From Pseudomonas allokribbensis (GTDB lineage Bacteria > Pseudomonadota > Gammaproteobacteria > Pseudomonadales > Pseudomonadaceae), in assembly GCF_014863605.1 (NCBI RefSeq), contig NZ_CP062252.1:5093001-5157000 (forward strand): a stretch of 64,000 nt of DNA, in the 5' to 3' direction. Both the position numbers and the translations under genes were made by a program. Shown piece by piece: positions 40,415 through 50,958 of this stretch (within the stretch, counting starts at the first letter, position 1; every line of letters starts with the position of its first letter). Under the pieces are notes generated by a model. That model saw only the letters and a list, made by a program, of their open reading frames with translations. It had not been told where the DNA came from and did no database searches.

Positions 40415-41017
40415 ATGTTGAAAATCGTCCACCTGCTAATGGGCGCAGCAGCCTTGCTGCTGTCCTTCATACCTAGCTTGAGATCCGAAGCCGTACCTTA
40501 CCTGCAACAGCCCGATGCACTTTACCTGGCCTTTTTCGGCCTGCTGAACCTGGTTCTCGCTCCAGTGATCCCGTACTGGAACAAAGGCCCGCGCCAGCAT
40601 CTGCAAAATCTGGTCAGCGCATTGCTGGTACTGACCGTCGTCCTGCAAACCCTGACCCTGATCGCGCCGATGCCTGTCATCGCCGGCCAGCCAGCTGTGC
40701 TGTTCAGCCTGGTCATTGCTCTGGTTGCCGTGGCCGTGCACCTGGCCGTCAGCTTCTATAAATCCTCACCGGCCGCCGCCGCGCAAAGCTACGACATGAG
40801 CAACCGCGATACCGGCACCGTCAAGTGGTTCAACACCTCCAAGGGCTTCGGCTTTATCTCCCGGGATTCCGGCGATGATATTTTCGTGCACTTTCGCGCC
40901 ATCCGTGGCGAAGGCCACCGCGTTCTGGTCGAAGGCCAGCGCGTGGAGTTCTCGGTGATGAACCGTGACAAAGGCCTGCAAGCCGAAGACGTGATCGCCG
41001 CCCTGCCGCGTCGCTGA
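40415..41017 (+). CDS. Membrane protein fused to a C-terminal cold-shock domain
   Basis: 200 residues. The N-terminal about 120 residues contain about four hydrophobic helices ([67 protein letters not shown]). After a short linker, residues about 132-200 are a complete cold-shock domain ([26 protein letters not shown]). The fusion would tether a nucleic-acid chaperone to the inner membrane. Corresponds by position to P. aeruginosa PA0961. A strong terminator follows. Role unknown. Confidence 0.9.
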   Translation: MLKIVHLLMGAAALLLSFIPSLRSEAVPYLQQPDALYLAFFGLLNLVLAPVIPYWNKGPRQHLQNLVSALLVLTVVLQTLTLIAPMPVIAGQPAVLFSLVIALVAVAVHLAVSFYKSSPAAAAQSYDMSNRDTGTVKWFNTSKGFGFISRDSGDDIFVHFRAIRGEGHRVLVEGQRVEFSVMNRDKGLQAEDVIAALPRR

Positions 41018-41027
41018 TCTGAAACGA

Positions 41028-41068
41028 AAAAACCGCGAACAGCCTGGCTGTTCGCGGTTTTCTTTTTT
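41028..41068 (+). terminator. Terminator after the membrane cold-shock gene
   Basis: ACCGCGAACAG (41032-41042) pairs with CTGTTCGCGGT (41048-41058), with flanking A- and T-runs. Confidence 0.9.
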
Positions 41069-41100
41069 TACAGGATCATGCCCACACAAAATGCAGAAGT

Positions 41101-41307
41101 TCAGTAGTGCGGCGGCGGCGCGTCTTCTTCGAAGGACCCGAACTGGCCGACCATTTCTTCCTGCCGCTTCAGCAGCGCGGCCATCTGCAATTGCAGACGC
41201 TCCACCACCCTCTGTTGCGCCACCAGCACGTCGTTCAACGCCTGAATGGTGTCGTCCTGAAACGCCAGACGGCTTTCCAGATCGTTGACGCGTTCTTCCA
41301 GGCTCAT
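41101..41307 (-). CDS. slyX: SlyX-family protein
   Basis: 68 residues, almost entirely a coiled coil ([36 protein letters not shown]), ending in the usual PPPHY. Unknown function. Starts two bases after the HIT gene stop, so the two are coupled. Confidence 0.92.
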   Translation of the reverse strand: MSLEERVNDLESRLAFQDDTIQALNDVLVAQQRVVERLQLQMAALLKRQEEMVGQFGSFEEDAPPPHY

Positions 41308-41309
41308 GA

Positions 41310-41735
41310 TCAAACCTCCAGAAACTTGAAATCTTCGTCCAGCACCAGGCGCAGGCGCTCGCGGATCGCGGCTACCTGCTCGGCGCTGTAAGGTTTGGCG
41401 GGATGTTTGCCCCAGACCGGCGCCGGCCATGCGGCATCATCACGTTTGCGCACGATCACATGCATGTGCAGCTGGCTGACAACGTTACCCAAGGTGGCAA
41501 CGTTCATCTTGTCGGCATCGAACGAGTCCTTGAGCACCTCCGCCAGGGCTGTGGTTTCCTGCCACAGACGCTGCTGGTCGGCGACATCCAATTGAAACAA
41601 CTCGCTGATATCGTCGCGACGAGGTACCAGGATGAACCAAGGGTAGTTGGCGTCGTTGGACAGCAGCAGCCGGCAGAGCGGGAAGTCGCCGATGATCAGC
41701 GTGTCCTGTTGAAGTCGTGAATCTAAAGCAAACAC
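41310..41735 (-). CDS. HIT-family nucleotide hydrolase
   Basis: 141 residues. Histidine triad in [11 protein letters not shown]-terminal [24 protein letters not shown] is typical of Pseudomonas members. Probably cleaves nucleotide phosphoramidates or adenylates; exact substrate unknown. Start is GTG at 41735 with GGGAG upstream; no ATG lies near enough. Operon with slyX. Confidence 0.88.
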   Translation of the reverse strand: MFALDSRLQQDTLIIGDFPLCRLLLSNDANYPWFILVPRRDDISELFQLDVADQQRLWQETTALAEVLKDSFDADKMNVATLGNVVSQLHMHVIVRKRDDAAWPAPVWGKHPAKPYSAEQVAAIRERLRLVLDEDFKFLEV

Positions 41736-42613
41736 TGGGTGTACTCCCGGCTGATCGACAATATTCAGCTTAGTGGGCCAGCCCGGTGGAGGGCACACTA
41801 AACGACAGGACGGCAGCATACCTTCGAATGCCCTGCCCTTCACGATGAAGCGGCGCCCCGACATGGAACATTTCTGGCGATCGCGCACCAGCACGAGACC
41901 CACCGCGCCAGGCAACACGCCGGAATGACCGCGACTCACTACCGCGTTCAGGGTCATGACAGGGTGCAAGTGTTTGAATTCAGTACAGCCAGAAAAATTA
42001 TTTGCACCAAAACCGTACAGTGCGTCTACGCTCAATGGCTCGGGCATCCGCCAAATACTCACTGGCAGGGTGAACCGGTAACGTTTTTGGTTGTCATGCG
42101 CAAAAACGCGCGAGGCAACACCAAGCGAGCAAGCGCGTCAACCCTCATCAAAAAGGGGCGCGCGAGCCCGTATTTACAAGGTTTTTACAGCAGCGAGCGG
42201 GGTCAGAGAAAAATAACCGCATCAATTTTGCGGTTTGTGCACGCTTGTTGCATTCGTACTCATATGGGCTATGAGCACGCCACGGGAAGTGGTTGCTCAA
42301 AGCCCGAAAAAAACAGTGGCAGGGTTGCCCGATGGAGATTCAAGTGTTTTGCCAGGGACTCTTTTTTACCGATGCAAAAAGGCCCAGAAACAGCGATAAA
42401 GTTGTCAGTCCGGCTGCATTGGTACTGTGAATTTGCGACATCAACCAAGCCATTTGCGACAGCGTCGTAAAGAACATGAAAGGTTGTATGCGCAAGTATC
42501 GCCAACATTGTCGGCGTGATATAAGTTTGCGCCGACACAAAAAGAAAGAGCCGCCCAGATAATAAAACAGGTGGGACGGCAGTACTCTTCTAAAACCAAA
42601 GGAGCAAATCACG
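41736..42613. other. Long intergenic region upstream of oprD
   Basis: 878 bases with no convincing gene; open frames inside lack ribosome sites and recognisable protein features. Just upstream of oprD lie TATAAG (42520-42525, a possible -10), an A-rich AAAAAGAAA (42539-42547, weakly like a Crc/Hfq motif) and a bulged hairpin GCCGCCCA/TGGGACGGC (42550-42580) before AAAGGAG. The remainder is unexplained and may hold long control DNA or an RNA gene. Confidence 0.5.
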
Positions 42614-43966
42614 ATGCGCGTGATGAAGTGGAGCATGATCGCACTGGCCGTTACAGCAGCCAGTACTCAGTTGGCTACGGCCGCACCGTTTGTTAGTGAC
42701 CAGTCTGAAGCCAAAGGCTTTGTTGAAGACGCCAAACTGACCGAAACGTTGAAGAACTACTACTTCAACCGTGACAACAAGAACGGCGGCCGCGACCAGA
42801 AAGACTGGACCCAGGGCTTCCTCACCAACTTCAACTCCGGTTACACCCAAGGTACTGTCGGCGTAGGTATCGACGCATTCGGTTACCTGGCTGTCAAACT
42901 GGATGGCGGTGACGGCACTTCCGGTTCGGGCAACATGAGCCGTAGCGACACCCCGAATGCCCACGGCGTTCGTGAAGCGGACAATAGCCAAGGCAAAGCC
43001 GGCGCTGCCATCAAGTTCCGCATCTCCAAAACCGAGCTGAAAATCGGTGATCAGCAGCCAAGCACTGCTCCAGTGTTCGCTGTCGGCGGTTCCCGCATCC
43101 TTCCTCAAACTGCCAGCGGCTTCCAGCTGCAGAGCAGCGAAGTCAAAGATCTTGACCTCGAAGCCGGTCACTTCTACTCGGCGACCAGCCAGGACAAGAA
43201 CGCCCGTGACGGCGAGCTGTGGGCAACCTACGCCAACGTCAAGGCTGACTCGATCGACTACTTCGGCGGCAAATACGGCATCACCGACAACCTGTCGGCT
43301 TCGCTGTACGGCGCCAAACTGGAAGACATCTGGAACCAGTACTACGCCAACGTGAACCTCACCACCCCATTCGGTGGTGACACTTCGCTGAACACTGACT
43401 TCAACATTTACCGCACCACTGACACCGGCAGCGCCAAAGCTGGCGAGATCAGCAACACTGCGTTCTCCCTGGCAACCGCCTTGTCGTTCCTGAAGGCGCA
43501 CACCTTCACCCTGGCCTTCCAGAAGGTCAATGGCGATACTCCGTTCGACTACATCGGTGTCGGTGGCCACGGTCCTTCGAACCGCGGTGGCGACTCGATC
43601 TTCCTCGCCAACTCCATCCAGTACTCTGACTTCAACGGCCCAGGCGAGAAATCCCTGCAAGCCCGTTACGACCTGAAAATGGCTGAGTATGGCGTTCCTG
43701 GCCTGAGCTTCATGGTTCGTTACGTCAAAGGTTGGGACATCGACGGTACCCACACTCCGGCGGGCAGCTCTTACACCGGTGCTTACGGTGAAGACGGCAA
43801 ACACCACGAAACCAACTTTGAAGCCAAATATGTGGTTCAAAGCGGTCCGGCAAAAGACCTGTCCTTCCGTATTCGTCAAGCGTGGCACGTTGCTAACGCT
43901 GATGAAGGCGAAGGCGACGTTAAAGAGTTCCGTCTGATCACCGAGTACCCACTGAACATCTTGTAA
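42614..43966 (+). CDS. oprD: OprD-family outer-membrane porin
   Basis: 450 residues. Signal peptide ending near TQLATA, mature start APFVSDQSEAKGFVEDAKL. Very close to P. aeruginosa OprD throughout: YYFNRD, WTQGFLT, GTVGVGIDAFGYLAVKLDG, GGSRILPQTASGFQLQSSE, GGDSIFLANSIQYSDFNGPGE, and the C-terminal strand LITEYPLNIL. An 18-strand channel for basic amino acids and peptides; in P. aeruginosa the carbapenem entry route. Gene order oprD-HIT-slyX is conserved. Strong terminator downstream. Confidence 0.94.
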   Translation: MRVMKWSMIALAVTAASTQLATAAPFVSDQSEAKGFVEDAKLTETLKNYYFNRDNKNGGRDQKDWTQGFLTNFNSGYTQGTVGVGIDAFGYLAVKLDGGDGTSGSGNMSRSDTPNAHGVREADNSQGKAGAAIKFRISKTELKIGDQQPSTAPVFAVGGSRILPQTASGFQLQSSEVKDLDLEAGHFYSATSQDKNARDGELWATYANVKADSIDYFGGKYGITDNLSASLYGAKLEDIWNQYYANVNLTTPFGGDTSLNTDFNIYRTTDTGSAKAGEISNTAFSLATALSFLKAHTFTLAFQKVNGDTPFDYIGVGGHGPSNRGGDSIFLANSIQYSDFNGPGEKSLQARYDLKMAEYGVPGLSFMVRYVKGWDIDGTHTPAGSSYTGAYGEDGKHHETNFEAKYVVQSGPAKDLSFRIRQAWHVANADEGEGDVKEFRLITEYPLNIL

Positions 43967-43991
43967 TCGTCAGTGGTTAGTTTGGTAGCAT

Positions 43992-44025
43992 AAAAAAAGG
44001 CCCATCTTCGGATGGGCCTTTTTTG
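43992..44025 (+). terminator. Terminator after oprD
   Basis: AAGGCCCATC (43997-44006), TTCG loop, GATGGGCCTT (44011-44020) and a T-run. Confidence 0.93.
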
Positions 44026-44087
44026 TTATCTGTCACTTGTAATAAATGCCTGACCAACAAGTCAGGCAATTAATTAGCAACCTATCA

Positions 44088-44927
44088 TTACACCGCCGAT
44101 TCCTGAACCACACGAATCACTCGCTGTGGAAACGGAATATCGATGCCGGCAGTCTTTAAACGATCACGGGATTGTTCGTTAAACATGAACATCACATCCC
44201 AATAGTCTGCAGTTTTAACCCAGACCCGCAGGGAAACAGTGATCGAACTATCGCCCAAGGTGGAAATGACAGCCTGCGGCGCCGGATCCTGCAGAACGCG
44301 ATCATCCTTGGCTAGATCCAGAAGCACCTGACGGGCCTTTTGCAGATCGGCTTCGTAATCGACACCCACATCAAACACAACCTTGCGGGTTGGCTGACGG
44401 TTGGTGTTGGTAATGATGCCATTCGACAGATTGCCGTTCGGCACGATGATGGTCTTGTTGTCGCCGGTACGCAGCACGGTGTGGAAAATCTGGATGCTGT
44501 CGACAGTACCCGCCACGCCTTGCGCTTCGATCCAGTCACCGATACGGAACGGACGGAACAGCAGAATCAGCACGCCACCAGCGAAGTTCGCCAGGCTGCC
44601 CTGCAATGCCAGGCCGATGGCCAGGCCGGCCGCACCGATTGCCGCCACGAACGAAGTGGTCTCGACGCCGATCATCGATGCCACGCTGACGATCAACAGC
44701 ACCTTGAGAATGATGTTGGCCAGGCTGCTGATGAAACCTTGCAAAGCCAGGTCGGCATTGCGCAGAGCCAGCAGGCCACCGAGTTTTTGCGTGACCTTGT
44801 TGATCAGCCACCAGCCGATCGCCAGGGTAATCACCGCCAACAGCACACGACTGCCGTATTCCATGATCATCGGAATCCACGCCTGGGACGCCTTGACCAG
44901 GTTGTCTACCTCAGCATTCAAATCCAT
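44088..44927 (-). CDS. mscS: Small-conductance mechanosensitive channel MscS
   Basis: 279 residues. Three membrane helices with the Gly/Ala-rich pore helix TM3 (VAAIGAAGLAIGLALQGSLANFAGGVLIL), then the beta domain (FRIGDWIEAQGVAGTVDSIQIFHT, IIVPNGNLSNGIITN) and C-terminal alpha/beta domain. Releases solutes on hypo-osmotic shock. GGAGATAAAAG precedes the ATG. Confidence 0.95.
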   Translation of the reverse strand: MDLNAEVDNLVKASQAWIPMIMEYGSRVLLAVITLAIGWWLINKVTQKLGGLLALRNADLALQGFISSLANIILKVLLIVSVASMIGVETTSFVAAIGAAGLAIGLALQGSLANFAGGVLILLFRPFRIGDWIEAQGVAGTVDSIQIFHTVLRTGDNKTIIVPNGNLSNGIITNTNRQPTRKVVFDVGVDYEADLQKARQVLLDLAKDDRVLQDPAPQAVISTLGDSSITVSLRVWVKTADYWDVMFMFNEQSRDRLKTAGIDIPFPQRVIRVVQESAV

Positions 44928-45065
44928 CTTTTATCTCCTGATTGCCGGCTTCCCGGGCTGAAAAAATCAGCGGCAGAACGACCGGCCCTGTGGGGGCTCA
45001 ATCGTTTCTGCCGCTGCTTGGGCCTCGGACGCTGAAAACGCCGAGAGGTTCCCGACTCGGATGGC

Positions 45066-46609
<1,544 letters not shown>

Positions 46610-46654
46610 GCAGCGGCTACGCTGCCCACTTGTTCCTTTGCTGCGATAAACCTG

Positions 46655-48691
46655 ATGCCATTGCGCCAGCGCCTCGAAAACCTGCCGGTCGGCCAGAAAC
46701 TGCTGGCCGCCCTGCTGGTGCTGTTGACCACCGTGTTACTGGTCGCCAACCTGACCTTTATCAGCGCGGCCTATTACATTTCCCAGGAAAGCATGGCGCC
46801 CCAGGCGCTGCAGACCATTGGCCGACTGGTATCGAACCCGAGCCTGGTCGCCGAAGCCTTGCAGTCACCGCAAAGTGCCGAGCGCCTGCTCAAGGAACTC
46901 GACAGTTACTCGCCGCTGCGCGCTGCCGCCCTGTATGACGGCAAGGGCGATCGCATTGCGCAGGTGCAACGTGGCGACAAGCTCAACCTGCCGGAGCGCT
47001 ACCGGCATATCGAAGCCTGGCAACTCACCGAGTTTCGCAGCAACCAACTGATCACCCTGCCCCGTCCCGACACTGCGCCAGGTCATCTGTTGCTGGTGGC
47101 CAGCAGCGAACTGCCGATGGCGTTCTACACCGGCACCCTGACGGCGAGCCTCGGAATCCTGATCTTCAGCGTGCTGTTGTGGCTGGTGATTGCCCGGCAA
47201 ATCAAACGCCTGATCACCCGGCCGATCCATCAACTCGAAGAACTGTCCCGCCAGGTGACCCGCGAGGAGAACTACGCCCTGCGCGCCTCACGCGGCAACC
47301 ACGACGAAATCGGCAGCCTGGCCGAGGCCTTCAACACCATGCTCTCGCGCATCGAGGCCCGGGAGCAGCAACTCAAGCGCGCCCGCGACGACTCGCAAGC
47401 CGCCTACGATCAGGCGCAGGGGCTGGCCGAAGAAACCCGCCACACCAACCGCAAACTGGAGCTGGAAGTCCAGGTGCGGAGCAAGATCGAGAAGAAGCTC
47501 ACGGGCTTTCAGAACTACCTCAACAGCATCATCGACTCCATGCCCTCGGCGCTGATCGCCCTCGACGAGCAGCTCTATGTCACGCAATGGAACCAGGAGG
47601 CCAGCGCCCTCTCCGGCACCCGGCTGGACGAAGCGCTGAACCAGCCGATCTTTCTCGCGTTCGAACCGCTCAAGCCGTTCCTGCCGCAGCTCAAGCAGAC
47701 CGTCGAACAGCACACCGTGGCGAAAATCGAGCGGGTGACCTGGTTCAAGGACGACGAGCCCAAGCATTACGCCCTGACCTTCTACCCGCTGATGGGCGGT
47801 GCCGGACGCGGCGTGGTGATCCGGATCGACGACATCACCCAGCGCCTGTCGCTGGAAGACATGATGGTGCAATCGGAAAAAATGCTCTCGGTCGGCGGCC
47901 TCGCTGCCGGCATGGCCCACGAAATCAACAACCCGCTGGGGGCGATCCTGCACAACGTGCAGAACATTCGCCGGCGCCTGTCGCCCGACCTGCCGAAGAA
48001 CCTCGAACAGGCCGAACAACTGGGCATCGAACTGGATACCGTGAACCGCTACCTGCAAGGCCGGGAAGTCCCGCAATTGCTCGACGGCATTCAGCAGGCC
48101 GGTGCCCGGGCGGCAAAAATCGTTACCCACATGCTCAGTTTCAGTCGCCGCAGCACCCGGCAGATGGCCCCGTGCGACCTGCCGGCGCTGATCGATCAAG
48201 CCGTGGATATCGCCGGCAACGACTTCGACCTGGCGATTGGTTTCGACTTCAAGGGGCAGGCGATCATCCGTCAGTTCGATCCGGCGCTGGGTCCGGTTCC
48301 GGGCACCGCCAACGAGCTGGAACAGGTGCTGCTCAACCTGCTGAAAAACGCTGCGCAGGCGATCCACCTGCGCGAAGACGACAGCGAGCCGGGGCGGATC
48401 ATCTTGCGCACCAAACTCAATCCGCCGTGGGCCGAGATACAGGTCGAGGACAACGGCATCGGCATGAGCGAGAACGTGCGCAAACGTACCTTCGAGCCGT
48501 TCTTCACCACCAAGGAAATCGGCCAGGGCACGGGGCTCGGGCTGTCGGTGTCGTATTTCATCATCACCAACAACCACAAAGGGCAGATGGAAGTGCAGTC
48601 GGCACCGGGACAAGGGACCTGCTTCACCCTGCGCCTGCCGCTGACGCAACCTGCACCCATTGCCGCAGAAACCAATCAACTACCGAGGTAA
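46655..48691 (+). CDS. Membrane sensor histidine kinase with HAMP and PAS domains
   Basis: 678 residues. Membrane helix about 15-37, periplasmic domain about 38-155, second helix (LGILIFSVLLWLVIA), HAMP about 180-235, coiled coil 235-290, PAS about 290-400, then HisKA with the phosphate-accepting His422 in MAHEINNPLGAIL, N box NLLKNAAQAI, G1 DNGIGM, F box FEPFFTTK and G2 GTGLGLSVSYF. No response regulator gene adjoins it. Only three bases separate its stop from a cobalamin adenosyltransferase gene, an unexpected partner. Signal unknown. Confidence 0.88.
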   Translation: MPLRQRLENLPVGQKLLAALLVLLTTVLLVANLTFISAAYYISQESMAPQALQTIGRLVSNPSLVAEALQSPQSAERLLKELDSYSPLRAAALYDGKGDRIAQVQRGDKLNLPERYRHIEAWQLTEFRSNQLITLPRPDTAPGHLLLVASSELPMAFYTGTLTASLGILIFSVLLWLVIARQIKRLITRPIHQLEELSRQVTREENYALRASRGNHDEIGSLAEAFNTMLSRIEAREQQLKRARDDSQAAYDQAQGLAEETRHTNRKLELEVQVRSKIEKKLTGFQNYLNSIIDSMPSALIALDEQLYVTQWNQEASALSGTRLDEALNQPIFLAFEPLKPFLPQLKQTVEQHTVAKIERVTWFKDDEPKHYALTFYPLMGGAGRGVVIRIDDITQRLSLEDMMVQSEKMLSVGGLAAGMAHEINNPLGAILHNVQNIRRRLSPDLPKNLEQAEQLGIELDTVNRYLQGREVPQLLDGIQQAGARAAKIVTHMLSFSRRSTRQMAPCDLPALIDQAVDIAGNDFDLAIGFDFKGQAIIRQFDPALGPVPGTANELEQVLLNLLKNAAQAIHLREDDSEPGRIILRTKLNPPWAEIQVEDNGIGMSENVRKRTFEPFFTTKEIGQGTGLGLSVSYFIITNNHKGQMEVQSAPGQGTCFTLRLPLTQPAPIAAETNQLPR

Positions 48692-48694
48692 ACC

Positions 48695-49276
48695 ATGGGC
48701 TTTCGCTTGTCGAAGATCTACACCCGCACCGGCGACAAAGGCGAAACCGGCCTCGGCGATGGTCGCCGCGTACCCAAGGATCACCCGCGCATCGAAGCCA
48801 TTGGCGAGGTCGACACGCTGAACAGTCAGGTCGGCGTGCTGCTGGCCGGGTTGCTCGCCGAACGCGAAACCTGTCCAGGGCTGAATGAATTGATCGACGT
48901 GCTGGCGCCCTGTCAGCACCGCTTGTTCGACCTCGGGGGCGAGCTGGCGATGCCGGAATATCAGGCGCTGAGCACGGCAGAAATCGAACGGCTGGAAGCA
49001 GCCATCGATGTCTGGAACGAGGAATTGGGGCCGCTGGAAAACTTCATTCTGCCCGGCGGCTCGATGCTGATTGCCCAGGCGCATGTCTGCCGCAGCCTGG
49101 CGCGCAGTGCCGAGCGGCGTTGCCAGCATTTGAATGCGATCGAACCGTTGGCCGGGGTGGGCCTGGCTTACATCAATCGCTTGTCGGATCTGTTGTTTGT
49201 GGCGGCAAGGCTGATTGCGCGGCGCCAGGGCATTGCCGAGATTCTGTGGCAACCCGCCGCAAAACCCGAAAACTGA
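48695..49276 (+). CDS. ATP:cob(I)alamin adenosyltransferase, PduO type
   Basis: 193 residues. Makes adenosylcobalamin from cobalamin and ATP. ATP-binding N-terminus YTRTGDKGETGLGDGRRVPK, then EAIGEVDTLNSQVG, FILPGGS and the C-terminal CRSLARSAERR and INRLSDLLFVAARL. Ribosome site GAGGTAA overlaps the stop of the kinase gene, so the two are translated as a pair. Confidence 0.94.
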   Translation: MGFRLSKIYTRTGDKGETGLGDGRRVPKDHPRIEAIGEVDTLNSQVGVLLAGLLAERETCPGLNELIDVLAPCQHRLFDLGGELAMPEYQALSTAEIERLEAAIDVWNEELGPLENFILPGGSMLIAQAHVCRSLARSAERRCQHLNAIEPLAGVGLAYINRLSDLLFVAARLIARRQGIAEILWQPAAKPEN

Positions 49277-49277
49277 T

Positions 49278-49302
49278 CACTCCCACGCCAGGCGCGGGAG
49301 TG
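49278..49302. terminator. Convergent hairpin between the pduO-type and mutT genes
   Basis: CACTCCC (49278-49284) and GGGAGTG (49296-49302), extended by CGC/GCG inside. A short-palindrome element; no T-run, so termination is only possible. Confidence 0.45.
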
Positions 49303-49322
49303 TTCAGATGCCCAGTCAGGCC

Positions 49323-50267
49323 TCAGGCCTCAGGCCAGAAGGCCCGAATCCCCGCCACACCCTGAGCCCCGGCATTCCACGCTTTCTCGCGCTCGGCCGG
49401 GCCAACACCGCCCAACAGGAATACCGGCTTGCTGAAGCCTTCGATCAGCGTCGAAGCCTGCTCCCAGCCCAGCGGCTGCGCATCCGGATGAGTCAGGGTC
49501 GGCTGCACTGGTGAAAGAGTGACGAAATCCACGCCCATCTGCTCGGCCAGCGCCAGTTCTTCAGCATTGTGGCAGGACGCCGCCAACCAACGCTCCGCCG
49601 GTAGCGGACGCCCCGCTGCCGCGTACTTGCGCAGCTGAGCCGAGGTAATGTGCCAACCGGCGGACGGGAAATCGCCCAGCCACTCGAACGGGCCCTTGAT
49701 CATCAACTGCGCCTTGCCGGCACACAGGCCGACCGCGTCCACCGCCAGATCGCGGTACTTCGGGTCATAACCATTGGGCGCACGCAGCTGGATCAGCTTG
49801 ATGCCCCCGGCAATAGCCTTCTGGATGCCGCGCAGCAAGGCCGGGGTTTCCAGATCTTCCGGGGTGATCAGGTATTCAGCAGGCAGACGCGCCGCCGCCA
49901 CGATCGGCTGGTTGGCTGCCGGGAATTCATAATTCGTCAGTTCTTTGGCCGACACCCAGGCCAAGGGCTGGCCTTCGGCGCCGTGGGGCTCGCCGGTGAA
50001 GCTTGAGACTTCCCAGACATCCAGCAACACCTGCTTGTCCGGGTAATCGTGGCGAACCTTGATCAACGGGCGGGCAGCGCCGACGACAATGCCCAACTCT
50101 TCGTGCAGCTCACGGGCCAGCGCAGTTTCAACCGACTCATCGGCCTCGACCTTGCCACCGGGAAATTCCCACAGACCGCCCTGGTGCTGGGTATCGGCCC
50201 GGCGGGCGATGAGGATTTTGCCGCTGTCGTCACGGATGACGGCAGCAGCGACGTGTACACGTTTCAC
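49323..50267 (-). CDS. mutT: Nudix (MutT) hydrolase fused to a thiamine-phosphate-synthase-like domain
   Basis: 314 residues. Residues 1-130: Nudix domain with the box GGKVEADESVETALARELHEELGI, likely removing 8-oxo-dGTP. Residues about 135-314: a TIM-barrel like ThiE (ITPEDLETPALLRGIQKAIAGGIKLIQLR, FVTLSPVQPTLTHP, VFLLGGVGP). The ThiE half lacks a good GVHLGQ motif (WHITSAQL instead), so it may not make thiamine phosphate. Start is GTG at 50267, overlapping the upstream gst stop (GTGA), with GGAGG upstream. The fusion is known in pseudomonads. Confidence 0.91.
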   Translation of the reverse strand: MKRVHVAAAVIRDDSGKILIARRADTQHQGGLWEFPGGKVEADESVETALARELHEELGIVVGAARPLIKVRHDYPDKQVLLDVWEVSSFTGEPHGAEGQPLAWVSAKELTNYEFPAANQPIVAAARLPAEYLITPEDLETPALLRGIQKAIAGGIKLIQLRAPNGYDPKYRDLAVDAVGLCAGKAQLMIKGPFEWLGDFPSAGWHITSAQLRKYAAAGRPLPAERWLAASCHNAEELALAEQMGVDFVTLSPVQPTLTHPDAQPLGWEQASTLIEGFSKPVFLLGGVGPAEREKAWNAGAQGVAGIRAFWPEA

Positions 50268-50896
50268 GACTGCAACTCCTCCAGTCCTGCCTTTTGCCAG
50301 GCCTTGAAGGCCGGCCACTGATAAACGGTTTCAACATAGGCTTCGTCTTCGGCCGGCAGCCGCACCTGATAGGTACGCAGGCGCACGGCAATCGGCGCGA
50401 AGAACGCATCCGCCAACGACACGCGACCAAACAGGAACGGCCCCGGCTCGGTAGCCACGGCACGGCATTCGGCCCACAGCGCGAGCATGCGCTCGACATC
50501 GACCTTCACTTCCGGCGGTACCGGGTTGAGCGGCGCGTCGTGGCTCAGGTTGAACGGCATGTGATTGCGCATGGCGAAGAAGCCGCTGTGCATCTGCGCG
50601 CAGGCAGAACGCGCCTGAGCGCGGGCCGCGATATCAGTCGGCCAGAGCTGCTCGGAAGGAAACTGTTCGGCCAGGTATTCGGCAATCGCCAGAGAGTCGG
50701 CGATGGTGCCCCGTGCGGTGGTCAGCAGCGGTACCTTGCCGGTGGGCGAATGCTTGAGCAGGCGCTCGCGGGTATCGGGCTTGCCGAGCTTGATCAGCTC
50801 TTCGGTGTAGGGCGCGCCGGTCAGTTCAAGCGCCAGTGCCGCGCGCAGGGACCAGGAGGAAAGCAGTTTGTCGCCGATGATCAGGTGAAGGCTCAT
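50264..50896 (-). CDS. Glutathione S-transferase family protein
   Basis: 210 residues. Thioredoxin-fold N-terminus with DKLLSSWSLRAALALELTG (SSWS is the likely glutathione-site Ser region), SPTGKVPLL and the cis-Pro segment, DSLAIAEYL, and an all-helical C-domain (SLADAFFAPIAVRL). Substrate unknown. Between argJ and mutT as in P. aeruginosa PA4400-PA4402. Confidence 0.92.
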   Translation of the reverse strand: MSLHLIIGDKLLSSWSLRAALALELTGAPYTEELIKLGKPDTRERLLKHSPTGKVPLLTTARGTIADSLAIAEYLAEQFPSEQLWPTDIAARAQARSACAQMHSGFFAMRNHMPFNLSHDAPLNPVPPEVKVDVERMLALWAECRAVATEPGPFLFGRVSLADAFFAPIAVRLRTYQVRLPAEDEAYVETVYQWPAFKAWQKAGLEELQS

Positions 50897-50958
50897 GTTC
50901 GGGTCCTTTCATGGGACAGAAGAAAAGGAGGCCCGCAGACCTCCCTCTTCGGCAGGGA

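Noticed and set aside
41925..42538. Two overlapping open frames in the oprD upstream region (plus 41925-42470, minus 42269-42538)
   Set aside because: No ribosome site, no codon bias like neighbouring genes and no familiar protein motif. Kept as non-coding.
42539..42547. Crc/Hfq catabolite motif upstream of oprD
   Set aside because: AAAAAGAAA fits the loose AANAANAA pattern but lies about 70 bases from the start codon, so the evidence is too weak to annotate.
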